From Betaproteobacteria bacterium (GTDB taxonomy: Bacteria; Pseudomonadota; Gammaproteobacteria; Burkholderiales; Rhodocyclaceae), in NCBI GenBank assembly GCA_028868235.1, contig JAGWUW010000024.1:1-14403 (forward strand): a DNA stretch of 14,403 nt, in the 5' to 3' direction. Positions 1-6,200 of the stretch are shown piece by piece (the first letter of the stretch is position 1; every line of letters starts with the position of its first letter). The notes below the pieces were generated by a model. The model did not search any database and had not been told where the DNA came from. It was given only the letters and a program-made list of their open reading frames with translations. The translations under genes were made by a program, and so were the position numbers.

Positions 1-993
1 GTGATGCTTGGTGGGAAGCGGGTGAAAAACGCGCAGGAGTTGAATTTCGCTGTCCATCTGATGGAGCATTTGGTTGTGCCAACTTTCGTGCTCGATGCGG
101 AATGTCGCGTCATCATCTGGAATCGCGCTTGCGAGCGACTGACCGGCGTTACGGCGAAGGAAGTGCTGGGTACCACCGATCACTGGCAGGCTTTCTATGA
201 TGGACCGCGTCTCTGTCTGGCCGACGTTCTGGCCAAGGGGAGGGCTGCCGACCTTGATCATCTGTATGCCTTCCATACCGAACCGTCCGAATTCGGTCAC
301 GGGATGAAGGCGGAGAACTGGTGTGTGATGCCTAAGGTTGGCGAGCGTCTCTATCTGGCGATTGATGCCGGGCCGATCTACGCTGATGACGGTCAATTGG
401 TGGCCGTGGTCGAAACGCTGCGCGATATGACCGATTACAAGAATGCGCAGATGGCGCTGCAGATGCAAGCGACGATGGATGGCCTGACCGGAATTGCCAA
501 TCGCCGTAGTTTTGATGAAAAACTTGAGATCGAATGGAGTCGGGCGCAGCGCAGTGGCCAGCCTGTCGCTTTGATCCTGGCTGACGTAGACCATTTCAAG
601 CGCTATAACGATCATTACGGACATCAAGGCGGTGATGCCTGTCTCAAGTCCGTTGCCAATATCCTGCAGCGTGAGATTTTTCGTCCCGCTGATCTGGTGG
701 CGCGCTATGGAGGGGAGGAGTTCGCCTTCATCCTGCCGGGAACCGACCTCCAGGGAGCTTTGACGGTTGCCGAACGACTGCGCGCCGACATGGAGCGCAC
801 CGCCTTGCCTCACCCGGCTAGCGAGGTGGCGCCGTGGGTGACCCTGAGCATGGGGGTTGTCTCGACGGTACCGGGGCGCGAAATGCTGTCGGCGTGGCTG
901 GTAGCAGCGGCGGATAAGGCCCTTTACCAAGCCAAAGGCGGCGGTCGAAATCGGGTTGCTGCAATCGGCGAAGAAGCTGGAGTGGAATGTTAG
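1..993 (+). CDS. PAS-GGDEF diguanylate cyclase (possibly 5'-partial)
   Basis: Likely makes cyclic di-GMP from two GTP, with a sensory PAS domain controlling output. The N-terminal part (about residues 20-145) reads as PAS: a VPTFVLD strand, then [12 protein letters not shown], and it ends with the [10 protein letters not shown] linker typical of PAS/PAC. The GGDEF domain spans about 155-320: [10 protein letters not shown] at 160-169, metal-binding D195 in ADVDHFK, and the active-site signature GGEEF at 237-241. An allosteric I-site RxxD (R228-D231) lies exactly five residues before it, so product inhibition is expected. There are no membrane segments, so it is probably cytosolic. The frame is open to the first base: GTG at 1, ATG at 4 or GTG at 22 could be the start, or the gene may begin outside the window. 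The input signal of the PAS domain cannot be told from sequence. Confidence 0.9.
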   Translation: MMLGGKRVKNAQELNFAVHLMEHLVVPTFVLDAECRVIIWNRACERLTGVTAKEVLGTTDHWQAFYDGPRLCLADVLAKGRAADLDHLYAFHTEPSEFGHGMKAENWCVMPKVGERLYLAIDAGPIYADDGQLVAVVETLRDMTDYKNAQMALQMQATMDGLTGIANRRSFDEKLEIEWSRAQRSGQPVALILADVDHFKRYNDHYGHQGGDACLKSVANILQREIFRPADLVARYGGEEFAFILPGTDLQGALTVAERLRADMERTALPHPASEVAPWVTLSMGVVSTVPGREMLSAWLVAAADKALYQAKGGGRNRVAAIGEEAGVEC

Positions 994-1049
994 GTTGACG
1001 TTGGGCGAGTTGAATGCCGATTTTCTCCCAAATCGTCGATTCGAGAGTA

Positions 1050-1110
1050 CCTGACGAGTGAGGGGCGAACCCTTTGGGGCGCGGCACCCCTTCGCCTTAG
1101 AATTGTCAGG
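1050..1110. other. Nested inverted repeat / structured RNA candidate between the cyclase gene and gluQ
   Basis: Three nested arms are visible: CCTGAC (1050-1055) with GTCAGG (1105-1110), GGCGAA (1064-1069) with TTCGCC (1091-1096), and GGGG (1076-1079) with CCCC (1087-1090). The outer and middle stems are separated by a symmetric 8/8 internal loop. A T5 run follows at 1117-1121, seven bases after the outer arm, and gluQ starts at 1134. It could be a terminator for the upstream gene or a structured gluQ leader. The stems are short, so folding is not certain. Confidence 0.35.
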
Positions 1111-1133
1111 CCTTCGTTTTTCCTCTGCCGTTC

Positions 1134-2039
1134 ATGATCCCACCCTATCGCGGACGTTTTGCCCCTTCACCCACCGGCCCGCTGCATTTCGGTTCTCTGG
1201 TGGCGGCGGTCGGCAGTTATCTTGATGCCCGAGCCCAAGGCGGTGAGTGGCTGCTGCGGATGGAGGATGTCGATATACCGCGTAATGTGCCTGGGGCGGC
1301 CGACGACATCCTGCGTACCTTGACTGCCTTTGGCTTTGAATGGGATGGTGCCGTGCTCTACCAAAGCAAGCGCGTTGAGGCCTATGGCGACGCGTTGGCC
1401 AGACTGCAACGGTCCGGCCTGGCCTACGGCTGCGCCTGTTCGCGCAAGGAAATCGCCGATTCCGCAATACATGTGGCAATCGATGGTGGGCTGGCCTATC
1501 CTGGTACTTGCCGTAATGGCCTGCCGGCCGGACGCGAGGCCCGTGCTTGGCGCCTGCACGTAGGCAATGAGCGCCTGACCTTCGTTGATCGCCTGCAAGG
1601 GGAGGTTGTCCAGTATTTGGAGCGCGATGTCGGCGATTTTGTTCTGCGCCGTGCTGACGGATTGTTTGCCTACCAGCTTGCTGTCGTCGTAGATGACGCT
1701 TGGCAGGGAATCAATAATGTCGTCCGCGGCGCCGATTTGCTGGCCTCGACGCCGCGCCAGATCTGGCTACAGCGTTGCTTAGGTTATCCCTTGCCAGCGT
1801 ATGCCCATCTGCCAGTGGCGGCCAATGCCGCCGGGGAAAAACTCTCCAAGCAGACGATGGCCAGGGCCTTATGCACCGACATGGTGGCGGCCGAACTGCT
1901 CCGGGCATTACAGTTTCTTGGCCAGGCCGCTCCGGGTGATCTGGCCCGAGCACCGGTCGCCGAGGTCTGGTCGTGGGCGCGGGAAAACTGGTCGTTTGAG
2001 GCGATTCCGCACCGACCCCTCATCATTCTTCCGGTCTGA
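1134..2039 (+). CDS. gluQ: Glutamyl-Q tRNA(Asp) synthetase (GluQRS)
   Basis: Activates glutamate and attaches it to queuosine at position 34 of tRNA(Asp), a cytoplasmic tRNA-modification step. At 301 residues it has the usual length of the family, which is a truncated GluRS lacking the anticodon-binding domain. Visible signatures: RFAPSPTGPLHFGS at 7-21 containing the HIGH-like HFGS (18-21), the KMSKS-like GEKLSK (234-239), and the zinc-site pattern C100, C102, Y122, C126. These match GluQRS rather than full-length GltX. ATG at 1134 follows a C/T-rich stretch with no clear Shine-Dalgarno, but the conserved RFAPSPTG begins at residue 7, so the start fits the family. Its 3' end overlaps the convergent clsB stop by 17 bp. 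dksA, the frequent neighbour in gammaproteobacteria, is absent here. Confidence 0.95.
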   Translation: MIPPYRGRFAPSPTGPLHFGSLVAAVGSYLDARAQGGEWLLRMEDVDIPRNVPGAADDILRTLTAFGFEWDGAVLYQSKRVEAYGDALARLQRSGLAYGCACSRKEIADSAIHVAIDGGLAYPGTCRNGLPAGREARAWRLHVGNERLTFVDRLQGEVVQYLERDVGDFVLRRADGLFAYQLAVVVDDAWQGINNVVRGADLLASTPRQIWLQRCLGYPLPAYAHLPVAANAAGEKLSKQTMARALCTDMVAAELLRALQFLGQAAPGDLARAPVAEVWSWARENWSFEAIPHRPLIILPV

Positions 2040-3213
2040 TATCGTGGTTGTGCCAGTGGCGCTGGCCATAACCTGCGATGCCGACCAAGGCCCGGACCAG
2101 GCCATAGGCAAGCCAGCGGAGCAGGCGTGAGTGCCAGGCTTGGCGGGTGAGATCTTCCGGCAGTAATTGGCGCGCCCCGTTGGCGATGGCCTCTTCCAGG
2201 CTCGCTTTCAACTCTTTACCGAACAGTGGGTCGCGCACGACGATATTGGCTTCCTTGGCGAGCAGCAGGCTGAATGGATCAATGTTCGACGAGCCCACGG
2301 TCGCCCACTGGCCATCGATGACGGCAACCTTGGCATGCATGAAGCTTTTTTCGTATTCGAAAATTCGAATACCGGCTTTCAGGGCGGTGGCATAGAGCGT
2401 TTGCGTGGCATAACGCAGGAGCGGATGATCGGTTTTTCCCTGTAGTAGGACGGTGATTCGCACGCCGCGTTGGGCGGCTGCATAGAGTGCCCGGCCGAAG
2501 CGAACGCCGGGCATGAAATAAGCATTGGCGAGCAGGATTTCATTTCGGGCGCCCTCGATGGCATCCAGATAGGCATTGAGGATATCGTTGCGGTGGCGGA
2601 TATTGTCGCGGATCAGGAAGGCAGCGGTCTGTGTGCCCGCGATGTCGCAGCAGGGGGCACTGACCGGTGCCAGTCGAAAGCGTCGCTTGAAATTAACCCA
2701 CGAAACGATTTCCCACATTCGGCGGACGGCATGGTGAATCTGGTTGAGCGTCGGCCCTTCGATGCGCACAGCGTAGTCGAAGCGGGGGCGCATGGTTTCC
2801 GGAACATTGTTGTCGTCGACAATGTTGATGCCGCCGACGAAGGCAATCCGGGCGTCGATGACGGCTAGCTTGCGGTGTAGGCGGCGGAGCCGATGGCGTT
2901 TCATGTGGAAACGCCCGATTTCTGGGCGATAGTACATGGCGCGAACGCCGGCTGCAGTCAGCTGGGGTAGAAAATCCGAGGCGAAATTGCGGGCGCCAAA
3001 ACCGTCCACTGTGACATTGACCTGCACCCCTCGCTCTGCTGCGTGGCACAAGGCTCTGGCAACCTCGCGACCGATTGGGTCATCGGCGAAGATGTAGCTC
3101 TCCAGATAGATTTCTGTCTGGGCTTCGTCAATTGCGCCGAGCAGGGCGGGGAAGTAGTTGGTACCCGAATTGAGTAAGGTCAGCCGGTTTCCCGGCAGAA
3201 ACTCAGCGGCCAT
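2023..3213 (-). CDS. clsB: Cardiolipin synthase B-type phospholipase D family protein
   Basis: Probably makes cardiolipin by phosphatidyl transfer at the inner membrane, as ClsB does in E. coli. Two HKD motifs define the PLD superfamily. Numbered from the start chosen here they are HRKLAVID (H113, K115, D120) and HAKVAVID (H293, K295, D300), followed by WATVGSSNIDPFS. A hydrophobic C-terminal stretch (about 365-385) may associate with membrane. Three in-frame ATGs exist (3273, 3243, 3213). I chose 3213 because ClsB similarity begins just after it (GNRLTLLNSG) and it overlaps the preceding gene by only 11 bp. ATG 3273 has a better GGAAG ribosome site but would overlap by 71 bp and add 20 residues with no clear family match. 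It is the last gene of the rhodanese-nadA-ybhP-clsB cluster and is translationally coupled to ybhP. Cardiolipin activity rather than another PLD reaction is inferred from the overall match and the ybhP neighbour. Confidence 0.87.
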   Translation of the reverse strand: MAAEFLPGNRLTLLNSGTNYFPALLGAIDEAQTEIYLESYIFADDPIGREVARALCHAAERGVQVNVTVDGFGARNFASDFLPQLTAAGVRAMYYRPEIGRFHMKRHRLRRLHRKLAVIDARIAFVGGINIVDDNNVPETMRPRFDYAVRIEGPTLNQIHHAVRRMWEIVSWVNFKRRFRLAPVSAPCCDIAGTQTAAFLIRDNIRHRNDILNAYLDAIEGARNEILLANAYFMPGVRFGRALYAAAQRGVRITVLLQGKTDHPLLRYATQTLYATALKAGIRIFEYEKSFMHAKVAVIDGQWATVGSSNIDPFSLLLAKEANIVVRDPLFGKELKASLEEAIANGARQLLPEDLTRQAWHSRLLRWLAYGLVRALVGIAGYGQRHWHNHDIRPEE

Positions 3214-3961
3214 GCCTGGCGAGATGGGCGGATAGCGCAGCATGGTCGGATATGTTCGACCACGGCATGCCATGGTGAACTTCCGTCCGTTTTACCTCGA
3301 AGCCGCGTACGTAGATACGGTCGAGACGGAACATCGGCATTGACGCCGGGAAGCTGCGCGCCGGCATGCCGCCGGCCCCGCTGAACACTTCGTGCAGCCC
3401 GAGACGATGAGCGAGATGCTCGCCAGCCCGGTTGCTCCAGTCGTTGAAATCTCCTGCGATGATCAGCGGTGCATTGGGGTCGGCGCTCTTGTTAAGGTAG
3501 TCGGCTAGGGCGCTCATCTGCCGGCGGCGCGAGTAGCCGAACAGCGACAGGTGCACGCAGACGCAGTGAGCTGTCGCTCCTTCTGGCAACTTGATCTGGC
3601 AGTGCAGCAGGCCGCGCTTCTCGAACTGCAGATGTGTGACGTCCTGATTGTGGGCGTGCAGGATAGGGAAGCGGGAGAGGATGGCGTTCCCGTGGTGCCC
3701 ATGGTCGTAGATCATGTTTCGACCGTAGGCACAGGCCTCCCAGACATTCTCGGCGAGGAATTCGTGCTGCGGTGAATCCGGCCAGTCTTCGAGGTTTTCC
3801 GCATGGACGAGGTGCAGTCCTTGCACTTCCTGCAAAAAGACGATGTCCGGGTTCAGGTGACGCAACCGCTCGCGCAGTTCATGCACCATCATCCGTCGGT
3901 TAAATTGGGAAAAGCCCTTGTGAATGTTGAACGTGGTGATGTGCAACGTGGGCTTGTCCAT
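3203..3961 (-). CDS. ybhP: Endonuclease/exonuclease/phosphatase (EEP) family protein, YbhP-like
   Basis: A 252-residue metal-dependent phosphodiesterase fold related to DNase I, exonuclease III and sphingomyelinases. The catalytic set appears complete: N12 in TFNIHKG, E45 in LQEVQ, GN at 91-92, H137 in VHLSLFG, the GDFND motif at 170-174 (D171, N173) and the terminal SDH at 238-240. There is no signal peptide, so it is probably cytoplasmic. ATG at 3961 has a good GAGG ribosome site (minus strand, five bases upstream) that overlaps the nadA stop, only 7 bp away. The 3' end overlaps clsB. E. coli has the same ybhP-clsB pair, which points to a lipid- or phosphodiester-related role, but the substrate is not known to me and cannot be read from sequence. 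A DNA-repair nuclease is less likely given its context and short length. Confidence 0.85.
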   Translation of the reverse strand: MDKPTLHITTFNIHKGFSQFNRRMMVHELRERLRHLNPDIVFLQEVQGLHLVHAENLEDWPDSPQHEFLAENVWEACAYGRNMIYDHGHHGNAILSRFPILHAHNQDVTHLQFEKRGLLHCQIKLPEGATAHCVCVHLSLFGYSRRRQMSALADYLNKSADPNAPLIIAGDFNDWSNRAGEHLAHRLGLHEVFSGAGGMPARSFPASMPMFRLDRIYVRGFEVKRTEVHHGMPWSNISDHAALSAHLARHGR

Positions 3962-3968
3962 GATGTCC

Positions 3969-5066
3969 TCAGGAGATGGCTAACATCCGGTCGAGTGCCA
4001 GTTTGGCGAGTCCGGCCTCGTGCTTCGGCACCTTGATGGCATTGACCACCTTGCCTTCGGCTAGATTTTCCAGCGTCCATGCTAGGTGCTGCGGGTCGAT
4101 GCGCTGCATGGTCGAGCACATGCAGATAGTGGTCGCCATGAACTGGACGATCTTGTTCTGCGGCAAGACCTCTTTGGCTAGACGGTCAACGAGGTTGAGT
4201 TCGGTACCAACCAGCCAGCGCGTGCCCTCTGGCGCTTCCTTTATGGTCTTGACGATGTGTTCGGTGGAGCCGACGTAATCGGAGGCTGCGCAGACCTCGA
4301 AATTGCATTCTGGGTGAGAAATAACCTTGCCTTCCGGGTACTTGGCGCGGAAGGCATCGATGTGCGCCTTCTGGAACATCTGGTGCACCGAGCAGTGCCC
4401 CTTCCATAACAGGATACGCGCTTTCTTGATCTGTTCCGGCGTCAGGCCGCCGAGTTCGAGGTCGGGGTCCCATACGACCATCTCCTCCATGGCGAAGCCC
4501 ATGTTGTGGCCGGTCCACCGGCCCAAGTGCTGGTCGGGAAAGAAGAGTACCTTGGGGCGTTGTGCGAAGGCCCACTTGGCGATGGTGCCGGCGTTCGACG
4601 AGGTGCACACGATGCCGCCATGCTCGCCGCAGAAGGCCTTTAGGTCGGCTGCCGAGTTGATGTAGGTGACTGGAGTGACTTCCTCGTCGGCATTCAGTAC
4701 CTCGTTCAGCTCACGCCAGCAGCGCTCAACCTTGGCCAAATTGGCCATGTCGGCCATCGAGCAGCCGGCGGCGAGGTCGGGCAGAATCGCGGTCTGGCTC
4801 GGGGCGGTCATGATGTCGGCGACTTCGGCCATGAAATGCACGCCACAGAAAATGACGTATTCCGAATCGGTCTGCGAGGCTAGGCGCGAGAGCTTGAGTG
4901 AGTCTCCTGTCAGGTCGGCATACTGGTAAACGTCGGCCCTTTGGTAGTGATGGCAAAGGATGACTGCCTTCTTGCCGAGTTTGGCGCGTGCGGCGCGGAT
5001 GCGCTCATGGCAGGCTTCGTCGGACAGGACGTTGAAGGGATCGAAGGAAATGGTTGCTGTCTGCAT
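3969..5066 (-). CDS. nadA: Quinolinate synthase A
   Basis: Condenses iminoaspartate with dihydroxyacetone phosphate to quinolinate in de novo NAD synthesis, using an oxygen-sensitive [4Fe-4S] cluster. The 365-residue product shows family hallmarks: ILCHHYQ near the start, TGDSLKLSR, FCGVHFMAE, AAGCSMADM, HPECNFEVC, VGTELNLV and the C-terminal CMCSTMQRID. The three cluster cysteines are probably C102, C225 and one of C315/C317. ATG at 5066 is chosen because the family's N-terminal region begins shortly after it. An in-frame GTG at 5120 would add 18 residues and overlap the rhodanese gene by 16 bp, and is less likely. The gene follows the rhodanese gene by 38 bp and precedes ybhP by 7 bp, so it is almost certainly co-transcribed. 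nadB and nadC, its pathway partners, are not in the window. Confidence 0.96.
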   Translation of the reverse strand: MQTATISFDPFNVLSDEACHERIRAARAKLGKKAVILCHHYQRADVYQYADLTGDSLKLSRLASQTDSEYVIFCGVHFMAEVADIMTAPSQTAILPDLAAGCSMADMANLAKVERCWRELNEVLNADEEVTPVTYINSAADLKAFCGEHGGIVCTSSNAGTIAKWAFAQRPKVLFFPDQHLGRWTGHNMGFAMEEMVVWDPDLELGGLTPEQIKKARILLWKGHCSVHQMFQKAHIDAFRAKYPEGKVISHPECNFEVCAASDYVGSTEHIVKTIKEAPEGTRWLVGTELNLVDRLAKEVLPQNKIVQFMATTICMCSTMQRIDPQHLAWTLENLAEGKVVNAIKVPKHEAGLAKLALDRMLAIS

Positions 5067-5104
5067 TGCTGATCTCTGAAAAGGGCCATTCTCCGGCCGC
5101 GTAA

Positions 5105-5557
5105 TTATCCCTGAATCCACGGTAAGCCGGCGTGGCGCCAGCCGCCAATGTTGCCACGATGCCCGTTGGCATCCCGGTCACCCTCGAAACCTTCGAGGAT
5201 GTTGTAGCAGTCGCCGTAGCCGGCTTCGGTGGCCGCCGTCGCCGCGCCGATCGAGCGTGCGCCGCTGCGACACAGGAACATCACCAGAGCTTCAGGGGCG
5301 ACTTGGCGCTTGAGTTCGGCCAGAAAGTTCGGGTTGCGCACACCGCCGGGGTATTGGTTCCACTCGATCTCGACTGCCCCGGGAACGCGACCAACCCAGT
5401 CCCATTCTGCCCGGGTGCGAACATCAACCAGCTTGGCGCCAGGGGCCAACTGTAGCAGCTCATAGGCTTCATGTGGCGTCAATTCACCCTTGTAGGGGCG
5501 TTCCAGCGTTTGACCGCGGGCTGCCGCCAAATTCAGGATTTCAGTTATCTTTCCCAT
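5105..5557 (-). CDS. Rhodanese-like domain protein (single domain)
   Basis: A 150-residue protein with one rhodanese domain (about 28-148) that probably binds persulfide sulfur and passes it on. The domain shows LVDVRTRAEW, then the active-site loop CRSGAR with the catalytic cysteine at 96, then a glycine-rich ending with ILEGFEGD. The short N-terminal helix (residues 1-16) precedes the fold. No signal peptide is seen, so it is likely cytoplasmic. ATG at 5557 has a GGA five bases upstream. An in-frame TTG at 5566 would add three residues and is less likely. It is the first gene of the minus-strand cluster. A possible -10 box, TATACT on the minus strand (5588-5593), lies upstream, without a good -35. 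Position directly before nadA, an Fe-S enzyme, suggests but does not prove a sulfur-supply role. Confidence 0.9.
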   Translation of the reverse strand: MGKITEILNLAAARGQTLERPYKGELTPHEAYELLQLAPGAKLVDVRTRAEWDWVGRVPGAVEIEWNQYPGGVRNPNFLAELKRQVAPEALVMFLCRSGARSIGAATAATEAGYGDCYNILEGFEGDRDANGHRGNIGGWRHAGLPWIQG

Positions 5558-5704
5558 AATGTCCAACTGCTAGAATCGGAAGCCGTTAGTATAGGGCAGA
5601 GCAGGTAGCGTAAGGGGAGCGCGCGGCAGCAACATCTTTTACAGGCCGGGCTGCCGAAGTGCAAAGGGCAACCGGGGTCAGTGTTGCCGTCAGTCTGGTA
5701 ATGA

Positions 5705-5998
5705 CCCTCGCCCAGTTGGCAGCGCACCCATCTTGCCGACGAGGCACATCCCTGCAGCCAAGTGCTGTGGGATGATCCGGGAGCGCTCGATGTGCTGGTC
5801 GCCGACTTAAAGCCGCTGCTACTCAATCTACCGCGACTGGAGAAAATCATCCTGCATTCACCTGAATGACAAGGTCGAGGTTTTCCCGGGGTACGCGTTT
5901 TTCGAAAGCGGCGAGGCGCTGAAACGGGGCGGATAATGCCATTGCGGAACGCCTGAAGGTGCATACCGTCGTGCGCAGCCGATCCTTGATGGGCACAT
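5705..5998 (+). pseudogene. Possible frameshifted remnant of an unrecognised gene
   Basis: Protein-like sequence can be followed on the plus strand only by changing frame twice. The first segment (5705-5866) contains VLWDDPGALDVLVADLKPLL and ends at a TGA at 5867. The second (from about 5859 to 5933, one base over) contains LNDKVEVFPGYAFFESGEAL and ends at a TAA at 5934. The third (from 5935) begins NAIAERLKVHTVV. Joined, they read as one plausible alpha/beta protein of about 95 residues. There is no start codon with a ribosome site, and stops lie directly upstream at 5699-5704. I do not recognise the family. Chance open frames in GC-rich DNA are the main alternative. Confidence 0.3.
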
Positions 5999-6000
5999 TG

Positions 6001-6015
6001 GCACCAATGTGGTGC
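6001..6015 (+). promoter_or_regulatory. NtrC binding site upstream of glnA
   Basis: The 15 bases are GCACC-AATGT-GGTGC, a perfect match to the NtrC consensus dyad GCACC-N5-GGTGC. Its centre (6008) lies about 129 bases before the start site predicted from the sigma-54 element. This is within the usual enhancer range; in E. coli glnA the two strong sites are near -108 and -140. Overlapping copies of CATTGG/CCAATG at 5996-6001, 6004-6009 and 6015-6020 add further dyad symmetry. The regulator that would bind is encoded at the right end of this window. Confidence 0.82.
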
Positions 6016-6028
6016 ATTGGTGGATGTT

Positions 6029-6047
6029 TGCGCCCCATTATTGTGCG
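6029..6047 (+). promoter_or_regulatory. Possible weaker second NtrC site
   Basis: The stretch has half-sites TGCGCC and TTGTGC, related to TGCACC/GGTGCA but with a six-base rather than five-base gap. Its centre is about 30 bases from the strong site, close to three helical turns, as with paired NtrC sites at E. coli glnA. The mismatches and gap make it tentative. Confidence 0.35.
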
Positions 6048-6110
6048 TCAATTCTTTGTTTATCGCCGGCATCTCATTGTGGCAAAATGGAAAGATTACT
6101 CACTGACCTT

Positions 6111-6126
6111 TGGCATACTTCGTGCT
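6111..6126 (+). promoter_or_regulatory. Sigma-54 (-24/-12) promoter of glnA
   Basis: The sequence TGGCAT-ACTTC-GTGCT has the invariant GG (6112-6113) and GC (6124-6125) separated by exactly ten bases, as the sigma-54 consensus TGGCAC-N5-TTGCW requires. A T precedes the GG, as usual. The -12 half deviates at one position (GTGC for TTGC). Transcription would start near 6137, leaving a leader of about 64 bases. Together with the NtrC dyad upstream this indicates nitrogen-controlled expression. Confidence 0.75.
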
Positions 6127-6156
6127 GAAGTTTCCGAGTTGTAATTTTTTGATTGT

Positions 6157-6173
6157 TGCCGGATATGCCGGCA
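6157..6173 (+). other. Hairpin in the glnA leader
   Basis: TGCCGG (6157-6162) and CCGGCA (6168-6173) form a perfect six-base stem with loop ATATG, inside the predicted untranslated leader. A T-rich stretch (6176-6185) and then the ribosome site follow. The layout resembles a weak attenuator or a translational control hairpin, but the stem is short and may only stabilise the mRNA. Confidence 0.4.
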
Positions 6174-6185
6174 CCTTGTTTTCTT

Positions 6186-6190
6186 AGGAG
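6186..6190 (+). promoter_or_regulatory. Ribosome binding site of glnA
   Basis: AGGAG lies ten bases before ATG 6201. It fixes the start at 6201 rather than at an upstream in-frame codon at 6153, which would place 16 unrelated residues before the conserved glutamine synthetase N-terminus. Confidence 0.78.
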
Positions 6191-6200
6191 ACTGACTCTT

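Larger units (their letters stand above)
5558..6200. other. Long intergenic region between the rhodanese gene and glnA
   Basis: These 643 bases contain no intact gene that I can support. The left part (5558-5704) should carry the promoter of the minus-strand cluster, but only a weak -10 candidate is visible. In one plus-strand frame, 5609-5698 is open yet bounded by stops at 5606, 5699 and 5702. The middle (5705-5998) looks like a decayed reading frame. The right part (from about 5995) is the glnA control region with NtrC sites, a sigma-54 element, a hairpin and a ribosome site, each listed separately. Open frames on the minus strand across this region have amino-acid compositions unlike real proteins and were not called. 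Confidence 0.7.

Noticed and set aside
5067..5120. GTG-initiated 18-residue extension of NadA
   Set aside because: It overlaps the rhodanese stop, and the extra residues do not resemble the NadA N-terminus. ATG 5066 gives the normal form.
5606..5850. DTW-domain (tRNA aminocarboxypropyltransferase) remnant in the decayed region
   Set aside because: KGSAR near 5612 and DWRKS near 5835 recall DTW proteins, but they lie in different frames, the DTW triad itself is missing, and the surrounding sequence does not follow the family.
5545..6072. A 175-codon minus-strand frame upstream of the rhodanese gene
   Set aside because: The composition is Ser/Cys/Arg-rich with no domain, it crosses the NtrC site and enters the rhodanese gene, and no ribosome site precedes it. 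A loose likeness of its cysteines to a zinc-finger start (ComF-like) was too weak to keep.
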